In this document: positions 18,167 through 27,659 of the stretch, piece by piece
Position numbering within the stretch: position 1 is the first letter of the stretch
Layout: each line of letters starts with the position of its first letter
Origin: Vulcanisaeta moutnovskia 768-28
GTDB lineage: Archaea > Thermoproteota > Thermoprotei > Thermoproteales > Thermocladiaceae
Length of the DNA stretch: 64,000 nt
Reading direction: 5' to 3'
Assembly (NCBI RefSeq): GCF_000190315.1
Contig: NC_015151.1
Location: forward strand, 62,001 to 126,000
The notes under the pieces: generated by a model
Seen by the model: only the letters and a program-made list of their open reading frames with translations
Told to the model about the DNA's origin: nothing
Database searches by the model: none
Made by a program: the position numbers and the translations under genes

Positions 18167-18259
18167 TCACGGATGCAACTTAGCGGGATACAGCCTATCA
18201 ATCCTACCTATGGTCTTAATCTCACCGTAAACCCTATACAGCCTGCCAATTCTACTCAT
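18167..18259 (-). CDS. Tiny basic ORF upstream of the protease-like pseudogene
   Basis: ATG 18259 opens a 30-residue frame (MSRIGRLYRVYGEIKTIGRI, then DRLYPAKLHP) that ends 10 nt before the TTG of the aspartyl-protease-like pseudogene. It mirrors the arrangement at 9619-9771, but the peptide sequence is different. It could be a remnant of a longer gene or a leader peptide. No function can be assigned. Confidence 0.25.
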   Translation of the reverse strand: MSRIGRLYRVYGEIKTIGRIDRLYPAKLHP

Positions 18260-18309
18260 CAAGTATTGTATCAACGTTAATTAATAAAAACCTAGCCAAG
18301 GCTAAACAA

Positions 18310-19098
18310 TCATTTCCCACCCATTAAGGCTCTTAATGTCTCCGGGATCTCAATCTGCCACCTCCTAAATGAGTCCTCAATGCTTACTAACCTACAGTCG
18401 TCGGTGCCGTACAAGTCCTTCAACTTATCAATGCCCCTGCAGTAGTCTGGGTGTAGCCTTGGTAGGTTTTCCCAAATCCACCTGGCAGTTATTGGGAATT
18501 TGTCAATCAGTGTAGTGAACATTAGCCATGTAATCAGCCTAATCTCATGAAAGGCCCCAAGCCCGGTTCTGAGCGGTATGAAGTTTAGGAAGAACTCCCT
18601 GGCATTCATCTGAACCCAAACCCTACTGGCCATTGCATTAGGTAGTAAATACCTGGCATCCTCGGGTGCGAAGCCCTCCCTAGCCTTTATGTAGGCCTGT
18701 GATACATTATCAAGATGACTAGTCCAATCACTGGCTAGGTTTGGCGGCAGTACGTAGCGTAGCTGCCCCTTTGTGTAGTCCACGTACCTCTGACTCTCCT
18801 GCCAGTAACTAGCCACCCTATGCCTAACAAGCTCATGTGTGAACGCCCTACTACCCTCGATGAGCCAGCTCGCACCCATGAACTCAAGCACACTGTGATG
18901 CCCATCCCAAAGGAAACTAATTATCCTCCTAGTCACGAGTTCGGGCTTCTCCTTAACTTTCCTCATGGCATCCTCGATTGTGTGTGCCCTATAGATAACA
19001 TCGGTCATTGCCGCTATTAGCTCCTCATTACCCCAAGTAAGCACAAGCTCAACCCTTGGTTTAATTATGTTAACCACATTTATTTTTACCTCCTGCAC
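18310..19098 (-). CDS. thyX: Flavin-dependent thymidylate synthase
   Basis: ThyX makes dTMP from dUMP using methylene-tetrahydrofolate-type cofactor, FAD and NADPH. The hallmark RHRVASYWQESQRYVDYT fits the RHRxxSxxxxSxRY motif. FLWDGHHSVLEF and the C-terminal RWIWENLPRLHPDYC region complete the fold. The longest frame starts at GTG 19098. However, a TATA box (ttataaat, 19099-19106) abuts it, so transcription probably begins near 19077-19084. The in-frame GTG at 19077 (MVNIIKPRVE, 255 aa) may be the real leaderless start. It stands next to the ABC transporter operon without clear linkage. Confidence 0.9.
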   Translation of the reverse strand: MQEVKINVVNIIKPRVELVLTWGNEELIAAMTDVIYRAHTIEDAMRKVKEKPELVTRRIISFLWDGHHSVLEFMGASWLIEGSRAFTHELVRHRVASYWQESQRYVDYTKGQLRYVLPPNLASDWTSHLDNVSQAYIKAREGFAPEDARYLLPNAMASRVWVQMNAREFFLNFIPLRTGLGAFHEIRLITWLMFTTLIDKFPITARWIWENLPRLHPDYCRGIDKLKDLYGTDDCRLVSIEDSFRRWQIEIPETLRALMGGK

Positions 19099-19153
19099 AT
19101 TTATAAGCTAGCATTGAATTAAAACTAAGTAGGGAATAAATTAAGAGGTATTA

Positions 19154-20125
19154 TTATTGCTGATATAGCCAGCAGGCGACCTGCCTATTATTAACATTAA
19201 TTAGCGGTGGCTCCTTTTCCTTACACACACTCATTATATATGGGCACCTCGGGTGGAATCTACAACCAGGTGGTGGATTTACTAGGCTTGGGACCTCACC
19301 AGTCGGCGGCTCAAGCTCTTTCCTACCTATTGTCGGTACTGACTTCATTAGTAACTGCGTATATGGATGCATTGGCTTCTTGAACACCTCATCGACATTA
19401 CCCATCTCCACGATCTTGCCTGCATACATTATGGCCACCCTGTCGGATATGTAGTAGGCTATGGCTATGTTATGTGTTATGAAGAGGTAGGTCAGTCCCA
19501 ACTGTTCCTTAAGATCCATTAATAGGTTAAGCACCTGGGCCTGTAATGACGCGTCCAGCGCAGACGTAGGTTCATCGAGTACTATAAACCTAGGCCTCTT
19601 AACAATGGCCCTCGCAACGGCAACCCTCTGAACCTGACCACCAGATAATTCCCTAGGTCTCTTATTACTATGCTCCCTATAGTTGAGCCCAACCATTTCC
19701 ATTGCCTCCCTAACCCTGTCCTCATCAAAATGCCCGAGTGGTTCTGAGATTATTTCCTTAACCGTGAGTCTCGGATTGAGTGAACTATATGGGTTTTGGA
19801 ATACCATGGCAACCTGCTGCCTAACCCAAGGTATCTTATCCTCAGTAACCTTTTCGCCCATGAAGTAGTACTCACCGCCGTCGGGTCTCTCGAGCGTGAC
19901 TAATAACTTACCTAGTGTTGTCTTTCCAGAACCGCTCTCACCAATTAGTCCCAGGGTCTCGCCCTCCTCAATCTCAATATTCACATTATCCACAGCCCTA
20001 ACCCAGGCAGGCTTCTTACCAAATAACCTATCCAATAACCCCATCTTATAGGCTAGGTAATACTTCCTGAGATTTACAGTCTTAACTATTGGGGGCATGC
20101 CCATCACCCACCATAAAGCCAACAC
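19154..20125 (-). CDS. oppF: Oligopeptide/dipeptide-type ABC transporter ATPase, second subunit
   Basis: This is the second ATPase of an Opp/Dpp-type importer. Walker A is GESGSGKTTLGK, the signature LSGGQVQRVAVARA, Walker B FIVLDEPTSALDAS, and the C-terminal Opp/Dpp extension has PPPGCRFHPRCPYIMSVC with the conserved cysteines. The length (323 aa) is standard. Its start overlaps the end of oppD by 22 bp, and it is the last gene of the five-gene minus-strand operon. An alternative start at the second Met (MGMPPIVKT) is possible. In crenarchaea such systems import peptides or oligosaccharides; the substrate cannot be told. Confidence 0.88.
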   Translation of the reverse strand: MLALWWVMGMPPIVKTVNLRKYYLAYKMGLLDRLFGKKPAWVRAVDNVNIEIEEGETLGLIGESGSGKTTLGKLLVTLERPDGGEYYFMGEKVTEDKIPWVRQQVAMVFQNPYSSLNPRLTVKEIISEPLGHFDEDRVREAMEMVGLNYREHSNKRPRELSGGQVQRVAVARAIVKRPRFIVLDEPTSALDASLQAQVLNLLMDLKEQLGLTYLFITHNIAIAYYISDRVAIMYAGKIVEMGNVDEVFKKPMHPYTQLLMKSVPTIGRKELEPPTGEVPSLVNPPPGCRFHPRCPYIMSVCKEKEPPLINVNNRQVACWLYQQ

Positions 20126-21084
20126 CTAACTATCCTATTATTAACCCTTGTTAATTTTGGCTCCTGAACCTTACATATATCCTTAACGTATGGACACCTT
20201 GGATGGAACTTACAGCCGCTTGGTAGGTCTAGGAATGATGGTGGGTTCCCAGGTATTGACTGTAGCTTAATCTTGCCACTAACGAATTTAGATAGATCGG
20301 GGACGCCGGCTATTAATCCCTGGGTGTATGGGTGCATTGGCTCCCTAATCACGGATTCTATGTCCCCATCCTCCATTATACGTCCTGCGTAGAGAACCAC
20401 AAGCCTCGTGGATATTACGTATGCTAGGCTTATATCGTGGGTTATGAATAGGATTGCTGTCTCCATCTCCTTACTCAACTGCTTGAATAGGTTTATTACC
20501 TGTGCCTGTATCGTGACGTCTAAAGCCGACGTTGGCTCATCGGCAATGAGTATCTTTGGCCTCAGTATTAATGACATTGCAAGCACAACCCTCTGGATCT
20601 GACCACCGGATAATTGATGCGGGTACCTAAGCATTATTATTTCTGGGTCTGGGAACCTAAGGTCCTTAAGGGCTTGTATCGCCATCTCATAAGCCCTATC
20701 CTCACTATACTTCTCACCACTCCTTTCCATCCTGATCCGGGCAGCCTCCATGAGTTGATAACCAACTGTCTTAACGGGATTAAGACTTGTGAATGGGTTC
20801 TGTAGAATCATGAATACCGTAGTGCCCCTATAATTCTCCATTTCCTTCTCACTAAGCTCCAACAGATTAACACCATCAACCATTATACTCCCAGAGGCAA
20901 TGGCATTGCCTGGTAATACCCTAGCAATTGCTTGACCAAGTGTTGACTTACCAGAGCCACTCTCACCAACAATACCCACTATCTCGCCCTTATTAATTTC
21001 GAGGTTTACATCATCAAGCACATGCAGTGTTCCCATGATAGTCCTATAACCAACAAATAGGTCTTTAATTGATAATAATGCCAT
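20104..21084 (-). CDS. oppD: Oligopeptide/dipeptide-type ABC transporter ATPase, first subunit
   Basis: Walker A is GESGSGKSTLGQ, the signature LSGGQIQRVVLAMS and Walker B ILIADEPTSALDVT. The C-terminal Opp/Dpp region reads LPSGCKFHPRCPYVKDIC. It pairs with OppF to energise the DppB/DppC channel. The 326-residue length is typical. The gap to dppC is 11 bp. The N-terminal ATPase core (1-235) and the C-terminal extension are both intact, so the transport machinery itself shows no decay even though the binding-protein gene does. Confidence 0.9.
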   Translation of the reverse strand: MALLSIKDLFVGYRTIMGTLHVLDDVNLEINKGEIVGIVGESGSGKSTLGQAIARVLPGNAIASGSIMVDGVNLLELSEKEMENYRGTTVFMILQNPFTSLNPVKTVGYQLMEAARIRMERSGEKYSEDRAYEMAIQALKDLRFPDPEIIMLRYPHQLSGGQIQRVVLAMSLILRPKILIADEPTSALDVTIQAQVINLFKQLSKEMETAILFITHDISLAYVISTRLVVLYAGRIMEDGDIESVIREPMHPYTQGLIAGVPDLSKFVSGKIKLQSIPGNPPSFLDLPSGCKFHPRCPYVKDICKVQEPKLTRVNNRIVRCWLYGG

Positions 21085-21095
21085 AACATATCACC

Positions 21096-22031
21096 TCAGT
21101 ACACTGCCCTACCGCCTATTATGTCCTGCAATCTATCACCAAGTAGTACGAAACCGAGCGCAATTATTAATATTACTATGCTTGGGAATATAGCCCACCA
21201 CCAGTACTTCGGGAATCCCCAACTAACACCGTCAGATGCCATCTCACCTAGTATTGGTAGTCCAGGCTGTAGACCAACACCTATGAAGTTCAGTATTGAC
21301 GCGGCTAATATCACATTACCAAAGTCTAGCATTGCATAAGCTATTATTGGATCAATTGCGTTAATGAATAGGTACTTAAAGAAGAGCTTAATTGGTGAAA
21401 CACCGTAGAGTTGCGCAGCCGCTATGTAATCCATGGCCTTAACCCTAAGTGTCTCAGCCCTGAAGAGCCTTGCGTATATTGGCCACCAAACAATTATGAA
21501 AGAGTAAATCATACCTATGAAACTTGCCTTGAGTAGTACTGAGACGACTATGGCAAGTATTATTGCTGGCACTGATAGGAAGGCATCGGTTATCCTCATG
21601 AGTATTTCATCCCACCAACCACCTAGGTAACCAGCACTAATGCCTAGGGCAGCACCAATTAGTATTGCCGAGAGCACAACGAGAAAAGCTGGGTAAGCCG
21701 CACTATAGGGTATTGAATATAGTATCCTGGCCAGTATGTCCTGGCCCATGTAATTAGTACCCATTAGATGCATCCATGATGGTGGTTGAAACGCAGCTGC
21801 TAAGTTCTGAGCAAATGGATTACCCGGGAGCAATACCCAACCAAGCCTTGGGTACCTGAGGTATGTAGCTAGTAATTCAAGTACGCCCTGTATTATTGAC
21901 CAAATGACGAAGGCAGCCACAATAATGAGACCAACAAGACCTGCCGGATCCCTAGATATTAATTTAATCCAAGACCAAATACCCGCTGCAAGTCCACCAG
22001 CCCTCCTTTTTTCAGTTACCTGCTCTGTCAT
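21096..22031 (-). CDS. dppC: ABC transporter permease, DppC type
   Basis: The permease has 311 residues and six helices. The N-terminal region includes the OppC-type extracytoplasmic segment with HLMGTNYMGQDILAR, the classical GTDxxGRD-like loop. The EAA-like cytoplasmic loop AAQLYGVSPIKLFFKYLF contacts the ATPases. The start ATG overlaps the dppB stop by 4 bp, giving tight translational coupling. Confidence 0.9.
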   Translation of the reverse strand: MTEQVTEKRRAGGLAAGIWSWIKLISRDPAGLVGLIIVAAFVIWSIIQGVLELLATYLRYPRLGWVLLPGNPFAQNLAAAFQPPSWMHLMGTNYMGQDILARILYSIPYSAAYPAFLVVLSAILIGAALGISAGYLGGWWDEILMRITDAFLSVPAIILAIVVSVLLKASFIGMIYSFIIVWWPIYARLFRAETLRVKAMDYIAAAQLYGVSPIKLFFKYLFINAIDPIIAYAMLDFGNVILAASILNFIGVGLQPGLPILGEMASDGVSWGFPKYWWWAIFPSIVILIIALGFVLLGDRLQDIIGGRAVY

Positions 22032-23068
22032 GCTATCCTCACCCTTGGATCAAGCATACCATAGAGTATATCTGCAATGAAGTTCGCAATTATAACCGAT
22101 ACACCAACGAAAAGTGTTATGTCATAAACCATTAATGGGTCGACACTCGTAATGGCTACCGTGGTTATGTACCCCATGCCGTGGTAATCAAACACGTCCT
22201 CAGCAACGTAAGCCCCAGTCCATGATAAGGCGAAGGTTAATACCATAAGCGTAACCAGTGGTATTAAGGCATTCCTAAGGCCAACACCATAAACCACAAC
22301 CCTCCTGGAAAGCCCCTTAACATAGGCTAGCCTCACATAGTCGCTCTCGAGGACATCAAGCATCGTGTTCCTAGCCATCCTCGTGTAAACGCCGAAACTA
22401 TAGAGAACAACTGCAAACATGGGAAGTAACATGTGGATTAGGTAACTCTCTGCGTAGGCCCAGTCATGCTCTATTAAGGCATCAATTAAGGGCCAACCAG
22501 TTACTGCCTTTGGCTTAAGTAGTAGTGGATTCACGTAACCACTGGTTGGTAGATGAGTCCACGGTCCAAGCCATATGGCGAATATTAATAGTAGGAGTAG
22601 GGCTATGAAGTATGGTGGTGAGGACCAGGTAAATATGTAAAAGGCCCTAATGATATAATCAGCCCACTTATTCCTATTAGCCGACGCAATAGCGCCTAGG
22701 TAGGTCCCGAGGAGCACCGTTATTATCACTGCCGGTATCATGAAAGTCAGTGTTATGGGTAGGTAATGCATTATTATATAGGCCTCGGGCTCCTTATATA
22801 TCGGGTCATAACCAAGATTACCAGTAAATACACCCACCAAGTAGTTAATAAATTGGACATAGAGAGGAGCATCGAGGTGATACTCCTTAACTATAGTCTC
22901 CAGCTGCGCCATTGTTGGGTGAGGGCCCGCGTAAAGCCTGGCCAGTGCCAATGGTGTTGTGTAAATTGCATGAACCAGAATGAACATGAGCAGGAGCAAT
23001 AGTAATAGTGTTATTATGGCATTAATAAATCTCCTTACTACGAATATTGCGAAGTCACGACCAGCCAT
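22028..23068 (-). CDS. dppB: ABC transporter permease, DppB type
   Basis: The permease has 346 residues with the DppB-type N-terminal helix (VVRRFINAIITLLLLLLLMF), an extracytoplasmic region (LDAPLYVQFINYLVGVFTGN) and five more helices. The EAA-like loop is VRLAYVKGLSRRVVVYGVG. It has its own TATA box at 23092-23099, about 27 nt upstream of the ATG, so the permease-ATPase block can be transcribed separately from the abundant binding protein. Confidence 0.9.
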   Translation of the reverse strand: MAGRDFAIFVVRRFINAIITLLLLLLLMFILVHAIYTTPLALARLYAGPHPTMAQLETIVKEYHLDAPLYVQFINYLVGVFTGNLGYDPIYKEPEAYIIMHYLPITLTFMIPAVIITVLLGTYLGAIASANRNKWADYIIRAFYIFTWSSPPYFIALLLLLIFAIWLGPWTHLPTSGYVNPLLLKPKAVTGWPLIDALIEHDWAYAESYLIHMLLPMFAVVLYSFGVYTRMARNTMLDVLESDYVRLAYVKGLSRRVVVYGVGLRNALIPLVTLMVLTFALSWTGAYVAEDVFDYHGMGYITTVAITSVDPLMVYDITLFVGVSVIIANFIADILYGMLDPRVRIA

Positions 23069-23091
23069 ACAAACATCAAAGTAATCGTTCC

Positions 23092-23099
23092 TTTAAAAA
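23092..23099 (-). promoter_or_regulatory. TATA box for dppB
   Basis: On the minus strand the sequence tttttaaa is centred about 27 nt before ATG 23068, so a leaderless mRNA is expected. The 147 bp gap after the binding-protein gene is AT-rich with T-runs on the minus strand (about 23155-23215), fitting T-rich archaeal termination followed by re-initiation. Confidence 0.5.
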
Positions 23100-23215
23100 G
23101 CTTACCCACAGGTACATAGTCCTAAAAATATCTAAGATTATAAATTGGTATGTATTGAATATAAAAATAATAATATAAATTTTTAATTAATTATAGAGAA
23201 TATTTATTTTAGTTA

Positions 23216-25316
23216 TTAGCTTACCTGAACAACCTTAGTGCCATTTGAGTACGTAACCACCGTTATTGTCACTGGCTTGTAGTACATAGTGTTGTAGTAG
23301 TACCCTGTCCATGTTACTATGACACCATGAACATATGGCTGCTGTAGGAAGTATGGTACCGGATCTGGTATCCACACGTACGGTGCTTGATTATAAACAA
23401 TACTATAGACCTGCTTGGCTATTTGTATTTGTTCGGTTAGGTTTGTTGTGAAGGCTGCCTCATAGAGTAGGTTTGTGACGTTCGGGTTGTTGTACCATGC
23501 ATAGTCACCAGTTGGTAATGAACCAGTTAGTATTGATATTGCTATTTGCATTATTGGGTCTGGCCAATCAGCACACCAACCAACACCATAGATCAACCTA
23601 CCACTGAACTGATGGTGATGTCCAACTATCGTACTCCGATGTCGTTACGTAACTCACGGCGGTTGGTATACCTATTTGATTCAAGTCCTGGGATACAATC
23701 TCAAGCTGCTCCTCTAACTGCGGAGTTACTGGCGGAATTACGTAAATCGGTATTGAAGGTAGTTTTTGCCCGTTGGGATTACCGATTACTGTGCCATTAG
23801 GCAATACTGTGTAGAAGTCGCCCTCCCAACCTGACTCGTTGAGGTATTCAATGGCTAGGTTCGGGTTATAGCTGTAGAATGGTAGGTTGTCCGGGTTATA
23901 TAGTGATGGGTTGATTGGTGTGAATGGACCTAGGTAGTATGTTGCAAGTGTTGTATTCAACAATGGTGAGTAATAGGTATATAGTAAAGCCGTGTAATTA
24001 ATTGCATACTCAATGGCCAGCCTAAAGTCCGTTATGTTGGTCGGCCACCTCTGCGTATTCATTGAAAACATCATTATACACTCAGGAGTTAATTCTGGGT
24101 TCTCATGAACAATGGCTGTTGGTGGTAAGTACTGGTTATATGGTGACCATGCACTATATACCTGACTTAGGAATGGTGAACTTACGTATGAGAACTGTGC
24201 CTGGTTCTCTGCGAATAACTCTACCCTGTTTGTATGTGACTCACTTATCTTCAGGTCGATTATTTGTATGTGGGCTGGTTGGTCAAGCACTGGTAATGAA
24301 CCAGACGGGTAATTATTACCCCAGTAGTTGGGATTGATCTTTAGGACTATTTCCGTGAACTCACCTGGTGTTCCCGTGACACTCTGGATCTCGTATGGAC
24401 CTGTGCCCGGCATTCCGTACTGGCATAGGTAGCTGTTTGGTGTGTTTGGTTGTACTCCGCCATGAGCATCTACGTAGGCTGGTGGAACCACAGCACCCCA
24501 CCATGAAGCTATATCAAGTAGGAAGTACATGTATGGATGTATCAGGTTAAACTCAACCTCATATGGGCTAAGAACAACAATGGCTTGGTTTGGATAGCTC
24601 ATCATTTTCTGTATCGTGGCATTGTTAACGTTGAAGTTGCTTAGTACGTTGGCTAGTGCGTAGGCGCACAGTGTGGCATTACTTATGTAGGCATTGTTAC
24701 CAGTTGCGTAGGCGAGTGCATGGCATGCACCCCATGGTATGGCATAACCAGTCTGACTATAAACACTCATGTGGAATAGTAATGAACCATAATTACTTAC
24801 TCCTGGTCCTTGTCCCATGATTATTGTCCTATAGAAGCTGAACCATACCACGGTTGCGTTGAATGGTTCACCATCAGTGAAGTAAACGCCCTGCCTCAAG
24901 GTAAAAATGTAATGCTTGTAGTCGGGGCTAACAGTCCAATTAGTGGCGAGCATGGGAACGGCATGGAAGTAATCACTGCCATTCCATGTTACTAATTCCT
25001 GGTAAACAACGTTGAATATCGGCTCATCCATGGTCCAAAAGCCCGTGGCTGGGTCTAGACAGTCTGGAGACGCTACGTCAGTTAAATCAATGAGTTCGTT
25101 TGGGTTTGGTGGTGCTAATGTGATTGTTTGGTTCGAGACCACGGTGACTGTTGGCTTCGTAACGTTAGTAGTTGTAGGTGGTGGAGAAGGCGCAGTGGGC
25201 TTAGGATGATAAGTAACAGCAAAATAAGCACCAACAGCAACTACCACAACCACAACAACGATTACACCTATTAACACGGCCTTTGATATACCCTTCCTAT
25301 TATGCGATGTCGGCAT
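23216..25316 (-). pseudogene. ABC transporter substrate-binding protein (SBP_bac_5), split by a frameshift
   Basis: Residues 1-572 (25316 to 23598) hold an N-terminal membrane anchor (VLIGVIVVVVVVVAVGAYF), a Pro/Thr-rich linker and most of a family 5 binding protein (TFTLRQGVYFTDGEPF-like core around residue 140, GTGPYEIQ). The frame stops after SWTSPSVQW. One frame over, HHHQFSGRLIYGVGWCADW continues directly into DPIMQIAISILTG and the C-terminal lobe to 23216. Together they give about 700 residues, the normal crenarchaeal size. A +1 shift near 23606-23620 is needed. It may be a real lesion, a sequencing error or (less likely) programmed. The downstream transporter genes are intact. Confidence 0.8.
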
Positions 25317-25339
25317 AAAAACAAAGGCAATTAATCACT

Positions 25340-25348
25340 CTTAAAAGT
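25340..25348 (-). promoter_or_regulatory. TATA box for the ABC operon
   Basis: On the minus strand the box acttttaag is centred about 28 nt before ATG 25316, giving a leaderless transcript. The remaining 170 bp up to the acs stop are AT-rich and show no other convincing signal. Confidence 0.5.
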
Positions 25349-25522
25349 TTTACTCACTCATATAATTTAATATATAATTTAAATGATTATTTAAGTTTTA
25401 GGAATTATGAATATAAGTATATAAAAATTGATTGAATAGCTAAATATATTATTACGGCATGACTATGTCACTCCAGTTAAATCATGGCATTACTTGCCAA
25501 TTGATTATTCATTATTAACAAC

Positions 25523-27529
25523 TTACTTACTGAGTCTCTCTAATTCCGTCTTAAACTCTTCATATGCCTTCTTAACCTCCTCAACACTTGCCTCGTCCTC
25601 AAGTGTCGTCACATCACCCAATGATTGGCCAGTAACCACGGCCCTAACAAGCCTCCTCATTATCTTACCACTCCTTGTCTTTGGGAGCTTCGTTACAAAG
25701 AAGACATTAGATAACGTGGCTATTGGACCCACAAACTCCCTAACCGTGTTATTTAACTCAGCCCTCAATTGCTCAGAGGGTTGGTAACCCTGCTTTAGGA
25801 CAACGTAGGCCACGGGAACCTCACCCCTAACAGGGTCTGGAACACCAACGACAGCTGCTTCAGCCACAGCTGGGTGCTGTATCAGCGCTGACTCGAGTTC
25901 ATACGTACCGAGCCTATGGCCAGCCACCTTAATAACCTCGTCAGCCCTACCAAGTATCCAGAAGTAGCCGTCCTCATCCTTAACTGCGTAATCACCGGCG
26001 TAAAACATCCCAGGGAACTTACTCCAGTATGTCCTGACATACCTATCGGGATCTTTCCAAATCGTCAATAGCATTCCTGGCCATGGCCTCCTAATCACTA
26101 GGTAACCTCTTTGCCCAGGTTGTATTGGATTACCATTATCATCAACAACATCAGCATCAATACCAAGCAATGGTGGTCCGTTAGTACCTGGCTTAAGCGG
26201 TACCAGGGCAAGGCCTGGCGCATGGGATATCAGTATGCCTCCTGTCTCTGTCATCCACCAAGTGGAGCCGAAGGGTACCTTCTTCCTACCAGCTAATTTC
26301 CAAAGCCACCTCCAGGCCTCTGGGTTTATTGGCTCGCCGACTGAGTGCATGAGCCTTATTGTGCTTAGGTCATGTTTTCTAACCCAATCATCGCCAAACC
26401 TCATCAGTGTTCTTATACCCGTTGGACTTGTATAGAATATGGTAACTCCGTACCTCTCCACAATTGCCCACCAACGGTCTGGGTTGGGATAATCAGGTGC
26501 ACCTTCATATAGTATTGTGGTCATGCCTTCAAGGAGCGGGCCAAAGACGATGTAACTATGCCCAGTGACCCAGCCAATGTCTGCTGTGCAGAAGTGAATA
26601 TCATCCTCCCTAGCATCGAATACCCACTTCATTGTTGCATGGAGTAACACCATGTAGCCGCCAGTATCGTGAACAATGCCCTTGGGCTTACCCGTAGTTC
26701 CTGATGTGTACAGTATATATAATGGGTGCTCACTCTCCACAGGTTCTGGCTCAACGTATGTATTCGCTGGTACGTCACTCATTAATTCATGCCACCAGTA
26801 ATCCCTGCCCTTAACCATGCTAACGTCATTAAGGCCGACCCTCCTATAGACAACTACGTTCTTAACAGTTGGTGATTGCTCAAGGGCCTTGTCAACAATT
26901 TCCTTAAGCCTAATTACCCTGCCGCGTCTATAACCACCATCGGTTGTTATCACGAGCTTTGTCTCCGCATCATTAAGCCTATCGGCTAGGGCCTGTGCCG
27001 TGAATCCGCTGAAGACCACGGTGAATATCACGCCGAGTCTAGCGGCCGCTAACATTGCTATTGGGAGCTCAGGTATCATGGGCATATAGATACCTATGGT
27101 ATCGCCCTTCCTAAGGCCAAGCTTATTCTTAAGCACGTAGGCGAATCTATTGACCTCGCGCCATAAGTCATAGTATGTGAGTTTACGAACCTCAACAGGA
27201 TTACCACTCTGATCAGCTGGTTCGCCCTCCCAAATAATGGCAACCTTATTCTTCCTACCGCCCTTAACATGCCTATCAAGGGTTAGGTACGATGCGTTTA
27301 ACCTACCGCCAACAAACCACTTATAAAATGGTGGCTGTGGATCGGCAACCAGGGCCTTATCCCAGGGCTTGAACCACTCGAGTTCCCTAGCAATATTAGA
27401 CCAGAAGGCCTCTATGTCCTTAAGGCTCTCCTCATGAATCCTCTTATACTCCTCAGGATCAATAGCTCTTTCTCTACCAATTTCAGGAATTATTTTCTCC
27501 TTAAAGGGTAGAGCCCATGTAACTGACAT
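25523..27529 (-). CDS. acs: Acetyl-CoA synthetase (AMP-forming)
   Basis: The enzyme activates acetate with ATP and CoA via acetyl-AMP. An ACS N-terminal cap (residues 25-85, SLKDIEAFWSNIA) is followed by the adenylate-forming core. P-loop is LYTSGTTGKPKGIVHDTGGY near 270. STWWMTETGG and FYAGDYAVKDEDGYFWILGR are motifs of the acyl-adenylate site. The terminal KTRSGKIMRRL carries the catalytic, acetylatable lysine. Length 668 aa matches the family. A TATA-like box lies about 30 nt upstream. The enzyme would serve acetate assimilation or fatty-acid-derived acetate and stands alone. Confidence 0.93.
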   Translation of the reverse strand: MSVTWALPFKEKIIPEIGRERAIDPEEYKRIHEESLKDIEAFWSNIARELEWFKPWDKALVADPQPPFYKWFVGGRLNASYLTLDRHVKGGRKNKVAIIWEGEPADQSGNPVEVRKLTYYDLWREVNRFAYVLKNKLGLRKGDTIGIYMPMIPELPIAMLAAARLGVIFTVVFSGFTAQALADRLNDAETKLVITTDGGYRRGRVIRLKEIVDKALEQSPTVKNVVVYRRVGLNDVSMVKGRDYWWHELMSDVPANTYVEPEPVESEHPLYILYTSGTTGKPKGIVHDTGGYMVLLHATMKWVFDAREDDIHFCTADIGWVTGHSYIVFGPLLEGMTTILYEGAPDYPNPDRWWAIVERYGVTIFYTSPTGIRTLMRFGDDWVRKHDLSTIRLMHSVGEPINPEAWRWLWKLAGRKKVPFGSTWWMTETGGILISHAPGLALVPLKPGTNGPPLLGIDADVVDDNGNPIQPGQRGYLVIRRPWPGMLLTIWKDPDRYVRTYWSKFPGMFYAGDYAVKDEDGYFWILGRADEVIKVAGHRLGTYELESALIQHPAVAEAAVVGVPDPVRGEVPVAYVVLKQGYQPSEQLRAELNNTVREFVGPIATLSNVFFVTKLPKTRSGKIMRRLVRAVVTGQSLGDVTTLEDEASVEEVKKAYEEFKTELERLSK

Positions 27530-27555
27530 ACAAATAAATTCATTAATATAGAAAT

Positions 27556-27566
27556 CTAAAAGTTTT
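27556..27566 (-). promoter_or_regulatory. TATA box for acs
   Basis: The minus-strand sequence aaaacttttag is centred about 31 nt before ATG 27529, consistent with a very short or absent leader. Confidence 0.35.
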
Positions 27567-27659
27567 ATCTACATTTTATTTATTAATGATAATAAATAAT
27601 GATTACATGATAATGCCAGTGGGCGCCGCTTTAAAGACGCAAAATGACTATGACTAATT

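Noticed and set aside
23216-23596. A separate 126-aa gene after the binding protein
   Set aside because: It continues the C-terminal lobe of the same binding protein in another frame and begins at an internal Leu codon.
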